Shown here: piece after piece, positions 8,927 to 17,000 of the stretch
Position numbering within the stretch: position 1 is the stretch's first letter
How the letters are laid out: every line of letters begins with the position of its first letter
Notes under the pieces: model-generated
What the model saw: the letters and a program-made list of their open reading frames with translations, nothing else
Told to the model about the DNA's origin: nothing
Databases searched by the model: none
Assembly: GCA_013378335.1 (NCBI GenBank)
Contig: CP040556.1
Coordinates: forward strand, 2,046,001 to 2,110,000
Direction: 5' to 3'
DNA length: 64,000 nucleotides
Origin: Streptococcus sanguinis
Lineage (GTDB): Bacteria > Bacillota > Bacilli > Lactobacillales > Streptococcaceae
Program-made: the position numbers and the translations under genes

Positions 8927-10013
8927 TTTTTTGTGCGAAAAACTTCTGCCAAAACTGACGGAAGCAAGCCCAGCAACGCAAGAGAAAGGATGGTCGATCT
9001 AGCAATTTCTTGAATCGAGCAATCTCTGCCTTTACCTGTTTATAAGCACTCCGCCCCTTTCGAGCATAAGGGCTCTTAGCCGAACGATAGCCCAGCGGAC
9101 CACGATTATTCTGAGGTGACTTGAACTTGCGACCGCCATTTTCAATGGCAAGCCTGCGAAAGCGAGGATCCCAGACTGCAGGTGTTTTGACGTCATAGCG
9201 GGTATGAGAAGCCTGATTGACCGGACGATTGCGCTCACCGTAGTTAAAGCTGGCGCCATTCACAACACCATTTTGGCTAGCCCCCTCTGGATCGATAATA
9301 TTGAGAAAACGGCCTGTCTGATCCAGAATAAACTCTGTATGAAAATCAATCAGGATTTTTATATTGGCTTGACTAGCTTGACCATCCGGATAGATAGCTT
9401 GCTCTGACATCTTATCAATATAGGCTTTATTGTGCAACCGAGAGGATTCCTTGAAACTGTAGGGAAGTCCGGGGTAGGCCTTGAAATAAGCCGCCAAGGC
9501 CTCCGCATCCGTCATCCCCACCTCTCTGAAATGGTCCCGAACCCACTGGGCCTGCTGGCAGGAAATGACATAGCGAAACTGATGCAGCTGCCTTTTGAGC
9601 TTTTGATTGCCATCCTTTTGGCTAAAATCATCTGCCGGAAAAGCCTGGCGCAAGGTCTTTGAGAAAATTTTCCAAAAGCAATCATGCGGTGTTAGGTCTG
9701 GAGCAATTCGAGCCAGTAGAAGATTCGTCTCTCTCTTATCTCCGCTCAACTCCTCAGGCATATTAACAAGACTCATAGCCAGAACCAGCAGCTCCTGAGC
9801 TCCTAATCTGCTGTTCTGAACCTCCTCAGCCAGCCAAAGCTTTTGAAAGAAGGGGCTGCCAAAAAGCTGAGCCTCCTGCAGGTAATTTCCTTCTTCTGAC
9901 ACTGTTTTTCCTTGCTCACCAATCTCTTCAAAAACTTGTTCCAGCGCTGTTTGATACCAACCGATTGATTGCAATTGCTGAAAGAGCTGCTCTTTCTCCA
10001 CTTTAGGATACAT
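8859..10013 (-). CDS. DUF3114-like streptococcal protein, function unknown
   Basis: A 384-residue soluble protein without signal peptide or membrane segment. The product resembles streptococcal proteins I know as DUF3114, with a conserved-looking middle (FRYVISCQQAQWVRDHF, then ILIDFHTEFILDQTGRFLN) and a basic, aromatic C-terminal half. I cannot assign an activity. The ATG at 10013 has a strong GGGGGAG ribosome site; an in-frame ATG 33 nt upstream does not. The last 22 or so residues (after FFAQKRG) are read from the dispersed repeat at 8768-8926, so this tail was probably acquired by repeat insertion. Confidence 0.7.
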   Translation of the reverse strand: MYPKVEKEQLFQQLQSIGWYQTALEQVFEEIGEQGKTVSEEGNYLQEAQLFGSPFFQKLWLAEEVQNSRLGAQELLVLAMSLVNMPEELSGDKRETNLLLARIAPDLTPHDCFWKIFSKTLRQAFPADDFSQKDGNQKLKRQLHQFRYVISCQQAQWVRDHFREVGMTDAEALAAYFKAYPGLPYSFKESSRLHNKAYIDKMSEQAIYPDGQASQANIKILIDFHTEFILDQTGRFLNIIDPEGASQNGVVNGASFNYGERNRPVNQASHTRYDVKTPAVWDPRFRRLAIENGGRKFKSPQNNRGPLGYRSAKSPYARKGRSAYKQVKAEIARFKKLLDRPSFLLRCWACFRQFWQKFFAQKRGWDKKILILGILYYKFLKSID

Positions 10014-10096
10014 GACTCCCCCCTTTCTTTTTTCTATTATACCCACATAGAAAACCGCCCGTCAAGCAACGAGCGGTCTTCTTATTCACGAATTTC

Positions 10097-12361
10097 TTAT
10101 CCTTTGATGGCAATAAAGGGTGATCCTTCTGTATTATCCGTCGGATCGACACTCTTGACTCCAAAGAGATAGTCTACTGGATACCAGCCATTGTTAGCTG
10201 CATTATAAGGGTCACGGACATAGGTTTTTCCATTGTCATAGCCTTTGAGAACCAGCTCATGAGTCACTGGATAATGGGCAAAGATGCTAGTACCAACGGC
10301 ACCTAGGACATGATGCCCTTGCGAAAGCACTTCTTTGACTGCAGAAGCTGTAAACAAGGTCTCCGTCGTCAAATCCCAGTGCTGGGCAGCTCGGACAATA
10401 CCACGGCTGCTGGTACCAAATCCATCTTTATTAAATTCATTGGTATAGTTATATAGGTAATCCGCAACGGTTGTTGGAAGCACTTCTGCACCAGTAATAC
10501 CAGAAATAACCATGGCTAGCGTTGTCGGCACGCATCCTGTCGCATCCATGCTGTAAGGACCATACTTCCTGCCGCCCCAGCGACCATCACGCTGTGAGTA
10601 ATATGGAGTATTGTAAACTGCTTTGGGGACCTGGGTCGTAGTAGCATCAACAGCGATGAGCTGACCATTGTCCTGCTTATAGTAAAGATGAATCTTGTAC
10701 TCGCCGGTAGAAAGCTTATGGTCACTAGCTCGGACTGTGATCTTATAGGTGCCATTCGCCTGCTTTTGAGCTAAATACCACTTGACATCATCCTGATCCT
10801 TATCTGTGGACCAAGTTGGCAGATAGACTGCTTGAATTCCGTCTGGATTGGAGACATTTGTCATAACCACATCAAAAGTTCCTGTTCGAGCATTATTGTT
10901 TTGGATATTGATTTTTCCAGTCGCACGGATGTTTTCAGGTGCTACAGAAACCATCAACTTCTCGCCACCTGCACCTTGCATCTGGCCATCCTCGTTCAGA
11001 TAGTAAAGATGAACCTTGTACTCACCTACTGAAAACTTATGATCCTGAGCTCGGACATGCTTTTTATAGGTACCGTCAGCTTGGCGCTCAGCGATATACC
11101 ACTGCACATCGTCTTGGTCATCCTTGCTGGACCAAGTCGGTAGGTAGACCGCCTTCAGACCATCTGGGGTAACAATGTCGGACACGACAATATCAAATTC
11201 ACCTGTCTGCGGATTGTTATTATGAATGGTGATTTTTCCCTGTGGCTGGGCGCGAGTAACCACTGTCTTAGCTGAACCTGCACCCTGCAGCTGGCCTGCA
11301 TCATTCACAAAATAGAGGTGTACATTATACTCACCAAGAGAGTTCTTGTGGTTCCGGTAGCTGACATGTTTGAAATAGGTCCCATCAGCGCGTCTTTCAG
11401 CAGTGTACCACTGCACATCATCCTGGTCGTTAGCAGCTGACCAAGTCGGCAAGTAAACGGCTTTTAGACCATCTGGGGCGACAATATCGGACACAACTAT
11501 ATCAAATTCACCTGTCTGTGGATTGTTGTTCTGAATGGTAATCTTGCCTTGTGGCTGGGCGCGAGTAACCACCGTCTTAGCTGAGCCTGCACCCTGCAGT
11601 TGGCCTGCATCATTCACAAAATAGAGGTGAACATTATACTCACCAAGAGAGTTCTTATGATTGCGGTAGCTGACATGTTTGAAATAGGTTCCATCAGCTC
11701 GTCTTTCAGCGGTGTACCACTGCACGTCGTCTTGGTCGTTAGCAGCTGACCATGTTGGCAGATAGACCGCCTTCAGGCCATCTGGGGCAACAATATCAGA
11801 AACGACTATATCAAATTCGCCTGTCTGCGGATTGTTGTTCTGAATGGCAATCTTACCTTGAGGCTTTTTGACTTCTACTGTTGCCAAGGGGCGCTCTGTA
11901 GCAGAAGCTGGTTGCGTCAGCTGATTAGAAGCATCACTTTTTTCTGAGTTCTCAGCTACAGCAGGTTGATTCTCTGTCGGAGCTATAACATCGCTTTTCG
12001 GCCGGGCATTTTCTACAGGATCTGAAGAAGTAGACTGAGCACTGGTATCAGAAGACGCAGGTATCTGACTAGCGTCAGGACTAACAGCCTCCGGTGCTGG
12101 TGCAGCCTTATCCATGCTTGACAGACTGGTTTCTGTCACAGTCGGAGTTGCAGCTGTGCTAGCTTGGTCCTCCACAGCCTGGCTGACAGCGACACTGTCA
12201 GCTGTCTGACTAGGCGCCAGCTGTTCTGCCTGCACTGCTCCACTTCCAAGAAAGGCCAGACCAGTCGCAATCGCTACCGAGACTGCTCCCAGACTGCATT
12301 TGCGAATGCCAAAACGAGTAAACTTCTCTGCTCGAGACGCCATCATTCGTCTTTTTTTCAT
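10097..12361 (-). CDS. Secreted protein with four GBS Bsp-like repeats and C39-like peptidase domain
   Basis: A 754-residue exported protein. It has a YSIRK-like signal peptide (FGIRKCSLGAVSVAIATG, cleavage after GSGAVQA), a Ser/Ala/Thr/Pro-rich linker to about residue 165, four repeats of about 100 residues (168-580) beginning with GKIxIQNNNPQTG, and a C-terminal papain-like C39-family domain. In that domain Cys (DATGCVPTTLAM), His (PVTHELVLKGYD) and Asn/Asp (VRDPYNAAN) are suitable catalytic residues. There is no LPXTG anchor. The fold suggests cell-wall or peptide cleavage, but substrate is unknown. The start at 12361 has GGAG upstream; the in-frame upstream extension is not signal-like. 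Confidence 0.85.
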   Translation of the reverse strand: MKKRRMMASRAEKFTRFGIRKCSLGAVSVAIATGLAFLGSGAVQAEQLAPSQTADSVAVSQAVEDQASTAATPTVTETSLSSMDKAAPAPEAVSPDASQIPASSDTSAQSTSSDPVENARPKSDVIAPTENQPAVAENSEKSDASNQLTQPASATERPLATVEVKKPQGKIAIQNNNPQTGEFDIVVSDIVAPDGLKAVYLPTWSAANDQDDVQWYTAERRADGTYFKHVSYRNHKNSLGEYNVHLYFVNDAGQLQGAGSAKTVVTRAQPQGKITIQNNNPQTGEFDIVVSDIVAPDGLKAVYLPTWSAANDQDDVQWYTAERRADGTYFKHVSYRNHKNSLGEYNVHLYFVNDAGQLQGAGSAKTVVTRAQPQGKITIHNNNPQTGEFDIVVSDIVTPDGLKAVYLPTWSSKDDQDDVQWYIAERQADGTYKKHVRAQDHKFSVGEYKVHLYYLNEDGQMQGAGGEKLMVSVAPENIRATGKINIQNNNARTGTFDVVMTNVSNPDGIQAVYLPTWSTDKDQDDVKWYLAQKQANGTYKITVRASDHKLSTGEYKIHLYYKQDNGQLIAVDATTTQVPKAVYNTPYYSQRDGRWGGRKYGPYSMDATGCVPTTLAMVISGITGAEVLPTTVADYLYNYTNEFNKDGFGTSSRGIVRAAQHWDLTTETLFTASAVKEVLSQGHHVLGAVGTSIFAHYPVTHELVLKGYDNGKTYVRDPYNAANNGWYPVDYLFGVKSVDPTDNTEGSPFIAIKG
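10630..11860 (-). repeat. Four in-frame coding repeats of about 309 bp
   Basis: Units lie at about 11552-11860, 11243-11551, 10927-11242 and 10630-10926. The first two are nearly identical in DNA and protein, the third is close, and the fourth, next to the peptidase domain, is the most diverged. That gradient suggests recent duplication at the N-terminal side and a site prone to copy-number change. Confidence 0.85.
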
Positions 12362-12460
12362 AATAGGATTCTCCTTTTGCAAAAAAGTAAAAAACAAGCC
12401 AAATATTCTGCAAACCAGCTAAAGAATTTTTACTTTTTATTTTTTAAGTTGCAAGCTTTG

Positions 12461-12489
12461 ATTATATAATAATCGCAAAACGATTACAA
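12461..12489 (-). promoter_or_regulatory. Promoter of the repeat/C39-like gene
   Basis: On the minus strand TTGTAA (12484-12489) and TATAAT (12461-12466) are 17 bp apart, leaving a leader of about 90 nt before the start at 12361. Confidence 0.6.
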
Positions 12490-12589
12490 ACGAATGAAGA
12501 AAATCTAAACATCAAAGAACGGCTTAGACACTGTATTCTTGCAGAGATTTTTGTTATACTAATGGTAGAAAGTTCAGCGAGGATGCAAG

Positions 12590-13236
12590 ATGACCCCAAA
12601 TAAAGAAGACTATCTCAAGTGTATCTATGAGATTGGCAGCCACCACAAAAAAATCACCAATAAAGAAATCGCCCAGCTCATGCAGGTTTCACCTCCGGCT
12701 GTGACGGAAATGATGAAAAAAATGCTGGCGGAAGAACTTCTGGTCAAGGATAAAAAAGCCGGCTACCTGCTGACTGATTTGGGGCTAAAGCTAGTTTCTG
12801 ACCTCTACCGTAAGCACCGGCTGATTGAAGTATTTCTGGTCAATCATCTCGGCTACTCGACTGATGAAATCCATGAAGAAGCCGAAGTCCTAGAGCACAC
12901 TGTTTCTGAGCGCTTCGTTGAGCGTCTGGATGCCATGCTCCAGTACCCCAAGGTCTGTCCTCACGGAGGCACCATCCCAGCCAAGGGGGAGCTTCTGGAC
13001 GAAGAAAACCAACTGACTCTGGAAGAGGCTTCTGCCCTGGCGACTATATCATCAAACGCGTACACGACGACTTTGACTTGCTCAAATACTTGGAAAAATA
13101 CAACCTACAAATCGGCCAAACTATCACCTTCATCCAATATGATTCTTTCGCTCAGGCTTATCTTCTTGAGACAGAAACCCAAGAAATCCAAATCAATCCT
13201 ATGATTGCCCAACAGATTTATGTGGAAAAACTATAA
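12590..13236 (+). pseudogene. scaR: Manganese-dependent DtxR-family repressor, frameshifted
   Basis: A ScaR/MntR regulator that should repress scaCBA when manganese is sufficient. The N-terminal winged helix (MTPNKEDYLKCIYEIGS, then VSPPAVTEMMKKM) and dimerisation/metal region up to CPHGGTIPAKGELL are intact. After codon 150 the frame breaks at CTGGCGAC (13037-13044). Restoring one G gives LGDYIIKRVHDDFDLLKYLE and reads on to QQIYVEKL at 13236, a full 215-residue family length. As read, the product would instead end at 13204 with about 54 foreign residues in place of the C-terminal SH3-like domain. Either a sequencing error or a real loss of manganese control. Confidence 0.88.
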
Positions 13237-13240
13237 ACAG

Positions 13241-13278
13241 AACCCAGTTCGGACTTTTTAGTCTAAACTGGGTTTTTA
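13241..13278 (+). terminator. Terminator after scaR
   Basis: AACCCAGTT (13241-13249) pairs with AACTGGGTT (13266-13274), extended by GGAC/GTCT, and is followed by TTTTATT. It overlaps the start of the next promoter. Confidence 0.85.
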
Positions 13279-13319
13279 TTGACAAAAATAAGATGGCAGA
13301 TTATAATAAGTATACTTAT
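13279..13319 (+). promoter_or_regulatory. Perfect consensus promoter with palindromic operator for the marR gene
   Basis: TTGACA (13279-13284), 17-bp spacer, TATAAT (13302-13307). A perfect 14-bp palindrome, ATAAGTATACTTAT (13306-13319), begins at the end of the -10 box and covers the expected transcription start. This is a typical place for a MarR dimer to repress its own operon. Confidence 0.75.
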
Positions 13320-13341
13320 AAAATATCTAGAGGGAAAACTA

Positions 13342-13803
13342 ATGAAAAAATCGCAGTTTAACTCCATCTACAAGGATGAATACAAAAAATCAACTGGTCT
13401 GCTCTTTATCCGTGCCTACCACAAGTGGCATGGGTTGATAAAAAACAAACTGAGAACGATTGATTTGACCCATCCCCAGTTTGTCGTTCTGACCACTCTT
13501 GCAGCGCTTCTGCGTCAGCAAGAATGGGTGAGTCAGACCGATATTGCCCGATTTTCTGACATGGATGTTATGACCATATCCCAAATCATCCGCCTCTTGG
13601 TCAATAAAGGGTTGATAATGCGGGAAGTCCATCCCAAGGACAGCCGCGCCAACATCATACTTCTAACGGATACGGGGCTGCAAAAGGTCAACCAAGCCCT
13701 TCCTCTAGTAGAAGGTATTGATCAGGCGTTCTTTGGAAAATTAGGAAATAATACAGAAATATTAAATCAACTCTTAATCAAACTGGAGGCAGAAAATGAC
13801 TAG
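13342..13803 (+). CDS. MarR-family transcriptional regulator
   Basis: A 153-residue winged-helix regulator. The recognition helix region is VSQTDIARFSDMDVMTISQI and the wing contains REVHPKDSRANIILLTDTG, the typical MarR D-x-R wing. The start at 13342 has AGAGGG upstream; a longer frame opening at 13279 lies inside the promoter and is discarded. The stop overlaps the start of the EVE-domain gene by 8 nt, so the two are co-translated. The palindrome in its promoter suggests autorepression; the ligand is unknown. Confidence 0.88.
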   Translation: MKKSQFNSIYKDEYKKSTGLLFIRAYHKWHGLIKNKLRTIDLTHPQFVVLTTLAALLRQQEWVSQTDIARFSDMDVMTISQIIRLLVNKGLIMREVHPKDSRANIILLTDTGLQKVNQALPLVEGIDQAFFGKLGNNTEILNQLLIKLEAEND

Positions 13804-14221
13804 ATTTTGGATTGGTGTCGTATCAAAAGAACATGTACTAAGAGGTGTAGAAGGTGGATTTTGCCAAGTCTGCCATGGAAAGAAAGCACCGCTAAACCGA
13901 ATGAAAAAGGGGGACTATCTTCTCTACTACAGCCCCAAGTATCAGCTGAGCTGTCAGGAAAAATTGCAGGCCTTTACAGCAGTTGGCAAGATTCTAGATG
14001 ACACTGCCTACCAAGTAGAGATGTTTGAAGGCTTTGTTCCATTTCGGCGAGATGTCAGCTACTACCAACCTGTCAAAGACTGCCCCATTGAACAAGTCCG
14101 ACAGCATCCTCAGTGGCGCCAGTATGCTTCTCAGATAAGATACGGACATTTCGAAGTTTCGAAAGACTTCTTCCTTTATGTTTTTGAGCAAATGAAACTA
14201 GACAGCCCCGCAAATCAGTAA
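13796..14221 (+). CDS. EVE-domain protein
   Basis: A 141-residue protein made essentially of one EVE/PUA-like domain: FWIGVVSKEHVLRGVEGGFCQ at the start, MKKGDYLLYYSP in the middle, and AVGKILDD leading to FVPFRRDV. EVE domains bind modified bases in RNA or DNA and appear both in housekeeping proteins and fused to restriction systems. Its start lies within the end of the marR gene, so it is the partner of that regulator and under the same palindromic promoter. No nuclease or methylase gene is next to it. Confidence 0.8.
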   Translation: MTRFWIGVVSKEHVLRGVEGGFCQVCHGKKAPLNRMKKGDYLLYYSPKYQLSCQEKLQAFTAVGKILDDTAYQVEMFEGFVPFRRDVSYYQPVKDCPIEQVRQHPQWRQYASQIRYGHFEVSKDFFLYVFEQMKLDSPANQ

Positions 14222-14274
14222 AAGCAGCTTTGTTTGACTTACACCGAACTCTTTGCCCACCTGTCATCAAATCT

Positions 14275-14309
14275 AAAGTTCCGATTCTCAAGGAAAAACG
14301 GAACTTTTT
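14275..14309 (+). terminator. Terminator of the marR-EVE operon
   Basis: AAAGTTCCG (14275-14283) pairs with CGGAACTTT (14299-14307), followed by TT. It is located between convergent genes. Confidence 0.8.
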
Positions 14310-14334
14310 GATTTGCAGTAAAAATCTCAATTTA

Positions 14335-14949
14335 TTAAATCAGCATAAAAGCAAATAAACTACTCGTAATCACATTTACTAAAGCATGTATAATCCAGCT
14401 AGCTAAAATGGAGCCATCAGATTTCTTTTCATTGACAAAGCCCATATAAGCCGCGATGCCACCCGTACACAAAATGATGAGCAGGGTTTGCTGCCAAGAG
14501 AGCCCTGTTATAAACATTAAGCCATGGAGCAGACCAAAAAGAGCAGCTTGTATGGTGTTGGCTACCACAAAGGATAAGCGACTAGCCAATCTCTTTAAAA
14601 GAAAACCTCTGAATAGCAGTTCTTCCGACAGAGAAGTTTGAAAAATACCATAAATCAGAACAGCTGGCAAGGCTTGGAAGCCTAGGCCTGAGAAATTCGA
14701 AGTCGCTGTATCCAGATTTTTTACAGCAGGATATACTAGCAAAAACGAAAGAAGCAAGAAAGATAGCGAACCCAACAAAATCCACAGCCAGATCTTTCGG
14801 CTGCCAGCATCTTTTAGTGGTTTTAAGCCAAGCCATTCTAAAAATGGACTTTTTCTTCTAGCATTTATCAACCACCAAACAAAAGGAAGAAAAGCAAACA
14901 AAGCAATTTGAATCAGAGCATTCAGCATCTGTTGAACTAGATTGTCCAT
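14335..14949 (-). CDS. CPBP-family intramembrane metalloprotease
   Basis: A 204-residue membrane protein with about five or six hydrophobic segments and the complete CPBP (Abi, CAAX-protease-like) motif set: EELLFRG (EExxxR), FGLLHG (FxxxH) and HALVN (HxxxN). Members cleave within the membrane; in streptococci some protect against bacteriocins or process peptides. The start at 14949 has AGGAG upstream. An in-frame ATG 45 nt earlier lacks such a site. The gene stands alone and no bacteriocin gene is visible nearby, so its substrate is unknown. Confidence 0.85.
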   Translation of the reverse strand: MDNLVQQMLNALIQIALFAFLPFVWWLINARRKSPFLEWLGLKPLKDAGSRKIWLWILLGSLSFLLLSFLLVYPAVKNLDTATSNFSGLGFQALPAVLIYGIFQTSLSEELLFRGFLLKRLASRLSFVVANTIQAALFGLLHGLMFITGLSWQQTLLIILCTGGIAAYMGFVNEKKSDGSILASWIIHALVNVITSSLFAFMLI

Positions 14950-15389
14950 GATAAGAGACTCCTTTCTTTTCTTTAATATGATTATACAAGACAAACTTCA
15001 AGAATTTATAAAGTAATTCTAAAATATTTCTAAAGAATGATAGGAATCATAAACATAAACAAATCAAGGATTATCGCCACTTCCACTTGCCTACTATGCT
15101 TCTCATTTTTGGACTAAATGATGTCAAAAAATCGTTAAAAACTTATCTCAAAATCCAAGAAAAGTTGCAGATAAGAATAAGGCGATGAGTTTAAAAAATA
15201 GAAAAGTGACAATGAGTTAAAGAAAGAAAAAAGTCCTAAAATTTTATCACACAAAGTCAAATTTTCAGCCTATCTATCCTAGATAATTTTCTTTTTAGTC
15301 AAATACTTCCAGCTCCTGCTCATCCACTTCCTACCCCTCGGGGTCTCAATCTTACAGGCTCGGAACCATGCCAAAAGCTTTTTTCCTTC
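14950..15389. other. Intergenic stretch without a recognised gene
   Basis: About 440 bp of AT-rich sequence between divergent genes. I see no coding frame with a ribosome site. A short phrase, AATGATGTCAAAAA, occurs near 15116 and again near 15417 around the promoter of the next gene, suggesting an old partial duplication of that promoter region. Confidence 0.5.
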
Positions 15390-15418
15390 TTGCCAACCCG
15401 CTTACATTTTGCTACAAT
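15390..15418 (+). promoter_or_regulatory. Promoter of the nucleotidyltransferase gene
   Basis: TTGCCA (15390-15395), 17-bp spacer, TACAAT (15413-15418), about 28 bp upstream of the start codon. Confidence 0.7.
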
Positions 15419-15445
15419 GATGTCAAAAATCAGTAAGGAAAAATT

Positions 15446-16243
15446 ATGCCACAACAACTTTTTAAAGAATTTGCCCAGCTAGATCAAGTGGAAGCTATTG
15501 TTCTCGGTGGCTCTCGTGCTGGACAGCATTTTGACAAAGACTCGGACTATGATGTTTATATCTACTTGACAGATTCCATTGCTCCCACGACTCGACGAGA
15601 TATCCTCAGCAAGTACTGCTCCTACATGGAAATCGGCAATCAGTTTTGGGAACTAGAGGATGACTGTGTGCTGAAGAGCAAGATCGAAATTGAGCTCATT
15701 TACCGTACACTGGATGGCTTTGATAAGGACCTGCAGACTGTAGTCCTAGACCACCAAGCCCAGAATGCCTATACCACCTGTATGTGGCACAATCTGCTCC
15801 ACAGCAAAATCATCTACGACCGAAACGGTCGCTATGAGGCACTTCAGAACAAGTACAGACGACCTTATCCAGCTGAGCTGAAAAAGAATATTATTAAGAA
15901 GCAGCTCCTCCTACTCGATCAAGCCATGCCAGCTTTCTCCAAACAAATAGAAAAAGCGCTTAAGCGTCAGGACTTGCTCAGTATCAATCACCGTAGCAGT
16001 GAGTTTTTTGCTTCCTATTTTGACTTGCTCTTCGCCTTAAACGAACAGACTCACCCTGGAGAAAAGAGAATGCTAGAGTTTGCAAAAACCAACTGCATGC
16101 TATTACCTCAACATTTTGAAGAAAATGTACACAACTATTTTCAAAAGCTTTACACTGAGCCCTCTGAAGCGATAAAGCTTATTAATCAGCTAGTGACGAC
16201 CATCAAACAAGTCATTCCTCAAGAAATTATTGATAGTTTTTAG
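15446..16243 (+). CDS. Nucleotidyltransferase-fold protein (DUF4037-like)
   Basis: A 265-residue protein with the polymerase-beta-type nucleotidyltransferase signature: IVLGGSRAGQHFDKDSDYDV, with the GGSR loop and paired metal-binding aspartates, followed by a third acidic position in KIEIELIY. The helical C-terminal half (about 130-265) resembles the DUF4037 region found after such domains. The fold includes aminoglycoside adenylyltransferases, but similarity is only at the catalytic motif, so resistance should not be assumed. It is a single gene with its own promoter. Confidence 0.75.
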   Translation: MPQQLFKEFAQLDQVEAIVLGGSRAGQHFDKDSDYDVYIYLTDSIAPTTRRDILSKYCSYMEIGNQFWELEDDCVLKSKIEIELIYRTLDGFDKDLQTVVLDHQAQNAYTTCMWHNLLHSKIIYDRNGRYEALQNKYRRPYPAELKKNIIKKQLLLLDQAMPAFSKQIEKALKRQDLLSINHRSSEFFASYFDLLFALNEQTHPGEKRMLEFAKTNCMLLPQHFEENVHNYFQKLYTEPSEAIKLINQLVTTIKQVIPQEIIDSF

Positions 16244-16293
16244 AAATCTTGTCGGAAACTATACATTCATTGCTGCAGAAGCTAAAAAAATTA

Positions 16294-16443
16294 GAGAGCG
16301 GGACAGAAATCGGTAATTCGTTAGAATTCGATTTCGTCGTCCCACCTCCGCATAGTTGAGTAGGGCTGTAAAAGCTGATGAAATCAGCGTAGTAGAGCCC
16401 ACTCAACTACTGCGTCTTGCTCGACAATCCAAAGACAATTGAG
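16294..16443. repeat. Dispersed repeat, type B, copy 1
   Basis: A block of about 150 bp beginning GAGAGCGGGACAGAAATCG and ending GACAATTGAG. It contains nested palindromes (AAATCG with CGATTT, AATTCG with GAATTC, GGGAC with GTCCC). The reverse complement of 37289-37438 matches it with few differences. Confidence 0.8.
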
Positions 16444-16472
16444 AGGCTAGGACTTTTGTCCCAGCCTCTTTT
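16443..16472. terminator. Bidirectional terminator hairpin next to repeat B
   Basis: GAGGCTAGGAC (16443-16453) pairs with GTCCCAGCCTC (16458-16468) around TTTT, followed by TTTT on the plus strand. The sequence equals the joined ends of repeat A, and it lies between the convergent nucleotidyltransferase and dtd genes. Confidence 0.75.
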
Positions 16473-16500
16473 CAAGCTCCTTTTCATGCTTCTTCTCTTC

Positions 16501-16944
16501 TCAGCGATTCTTCGTATCCAAGATAATGGTCACTGGGCCATCATTGACTAGCTCTACCTGCATGTCTGCCCCAAAAATTCCCGTCCGAGTCGGCACCTCC
16601 TGCTGCAAGGCAAGATTGAAGGCATCATAAAAATTGCTAGCCATCTCTGGCGGAGCAGCCTTAACAAAGGCTGGCCTATTACCCTTTTTGGTATCTGCAT
16701 GCAGAGTGAACTGGGAAATTGACAAAATCTCTCCAGCAATGTCCTTGATAGACAGGTTCATCTTGCCCTCAGCATCAGAAAAAATCCGCATATTGACAAT
16801 CTTCCTGACTGCATAATCCATATCCTCCTGACTATCGTCAGGCCCTACGCCTACTAGGAGCAGGAGACCTTGTCCAATACCGCTGTGCAGCCGCTGGTCA
16901 ATGCTGACCTGAGCACGTTTTACGCGCTGAATCACTATTTTCAT
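16501..16944 (-). CDS. dtd: D-aminoacyl-tRNA deacylase
   Basis: A 147-residue dimeric proofreading enzyme that removes D-amino acids (and glycine from tRNA-Ala) from mischarged tRNAs. The catalytic SQFTL motif (residues 77-81) and the opposite-chain NDGPVT motif near the C-terminus are both present; the family usually reads NxGPVT, so the motif is intact. It lies 56 bp downstream of rel in the same direction, the standard streptococcal rel-dtd order, and is probably cotranscribed. Confidence 0.95.
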   Translation of the reverse strand: MKIVIQRVKRAQVSIDQRLHSGIGQGLLLLVGVGPDDSQEDMDYAVRKIVNMRIFSDAEGKMNLSIKDIAGEILSISQFTLHADTKKGNRPAFVKAAPPEMASNFYDAFNLALQQEVPTRTGIFGADMQVELVNDGPVTIILDTKNR

Positions 16945-17000
16945 ATCTTTTCCTTTGATTTAACGGTAACTTATAGCTAGATAATGATTTCCGAAATAGA

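Noticed and set aside
13279-13341. Upstream extension of the marR gene to 13279
   Set aside because: The first 21 codons would overlap the consensus promoter and palindrome; the ATG at 13342 has its own ribosome site.
15446-16243. Aminoglycoside-resistance nucleotidyltransferase
   Set aside because: Only the general nucleotidyltransferase motif is shared; the C-terminal half fits DUF4037 better and there is no mobile context.
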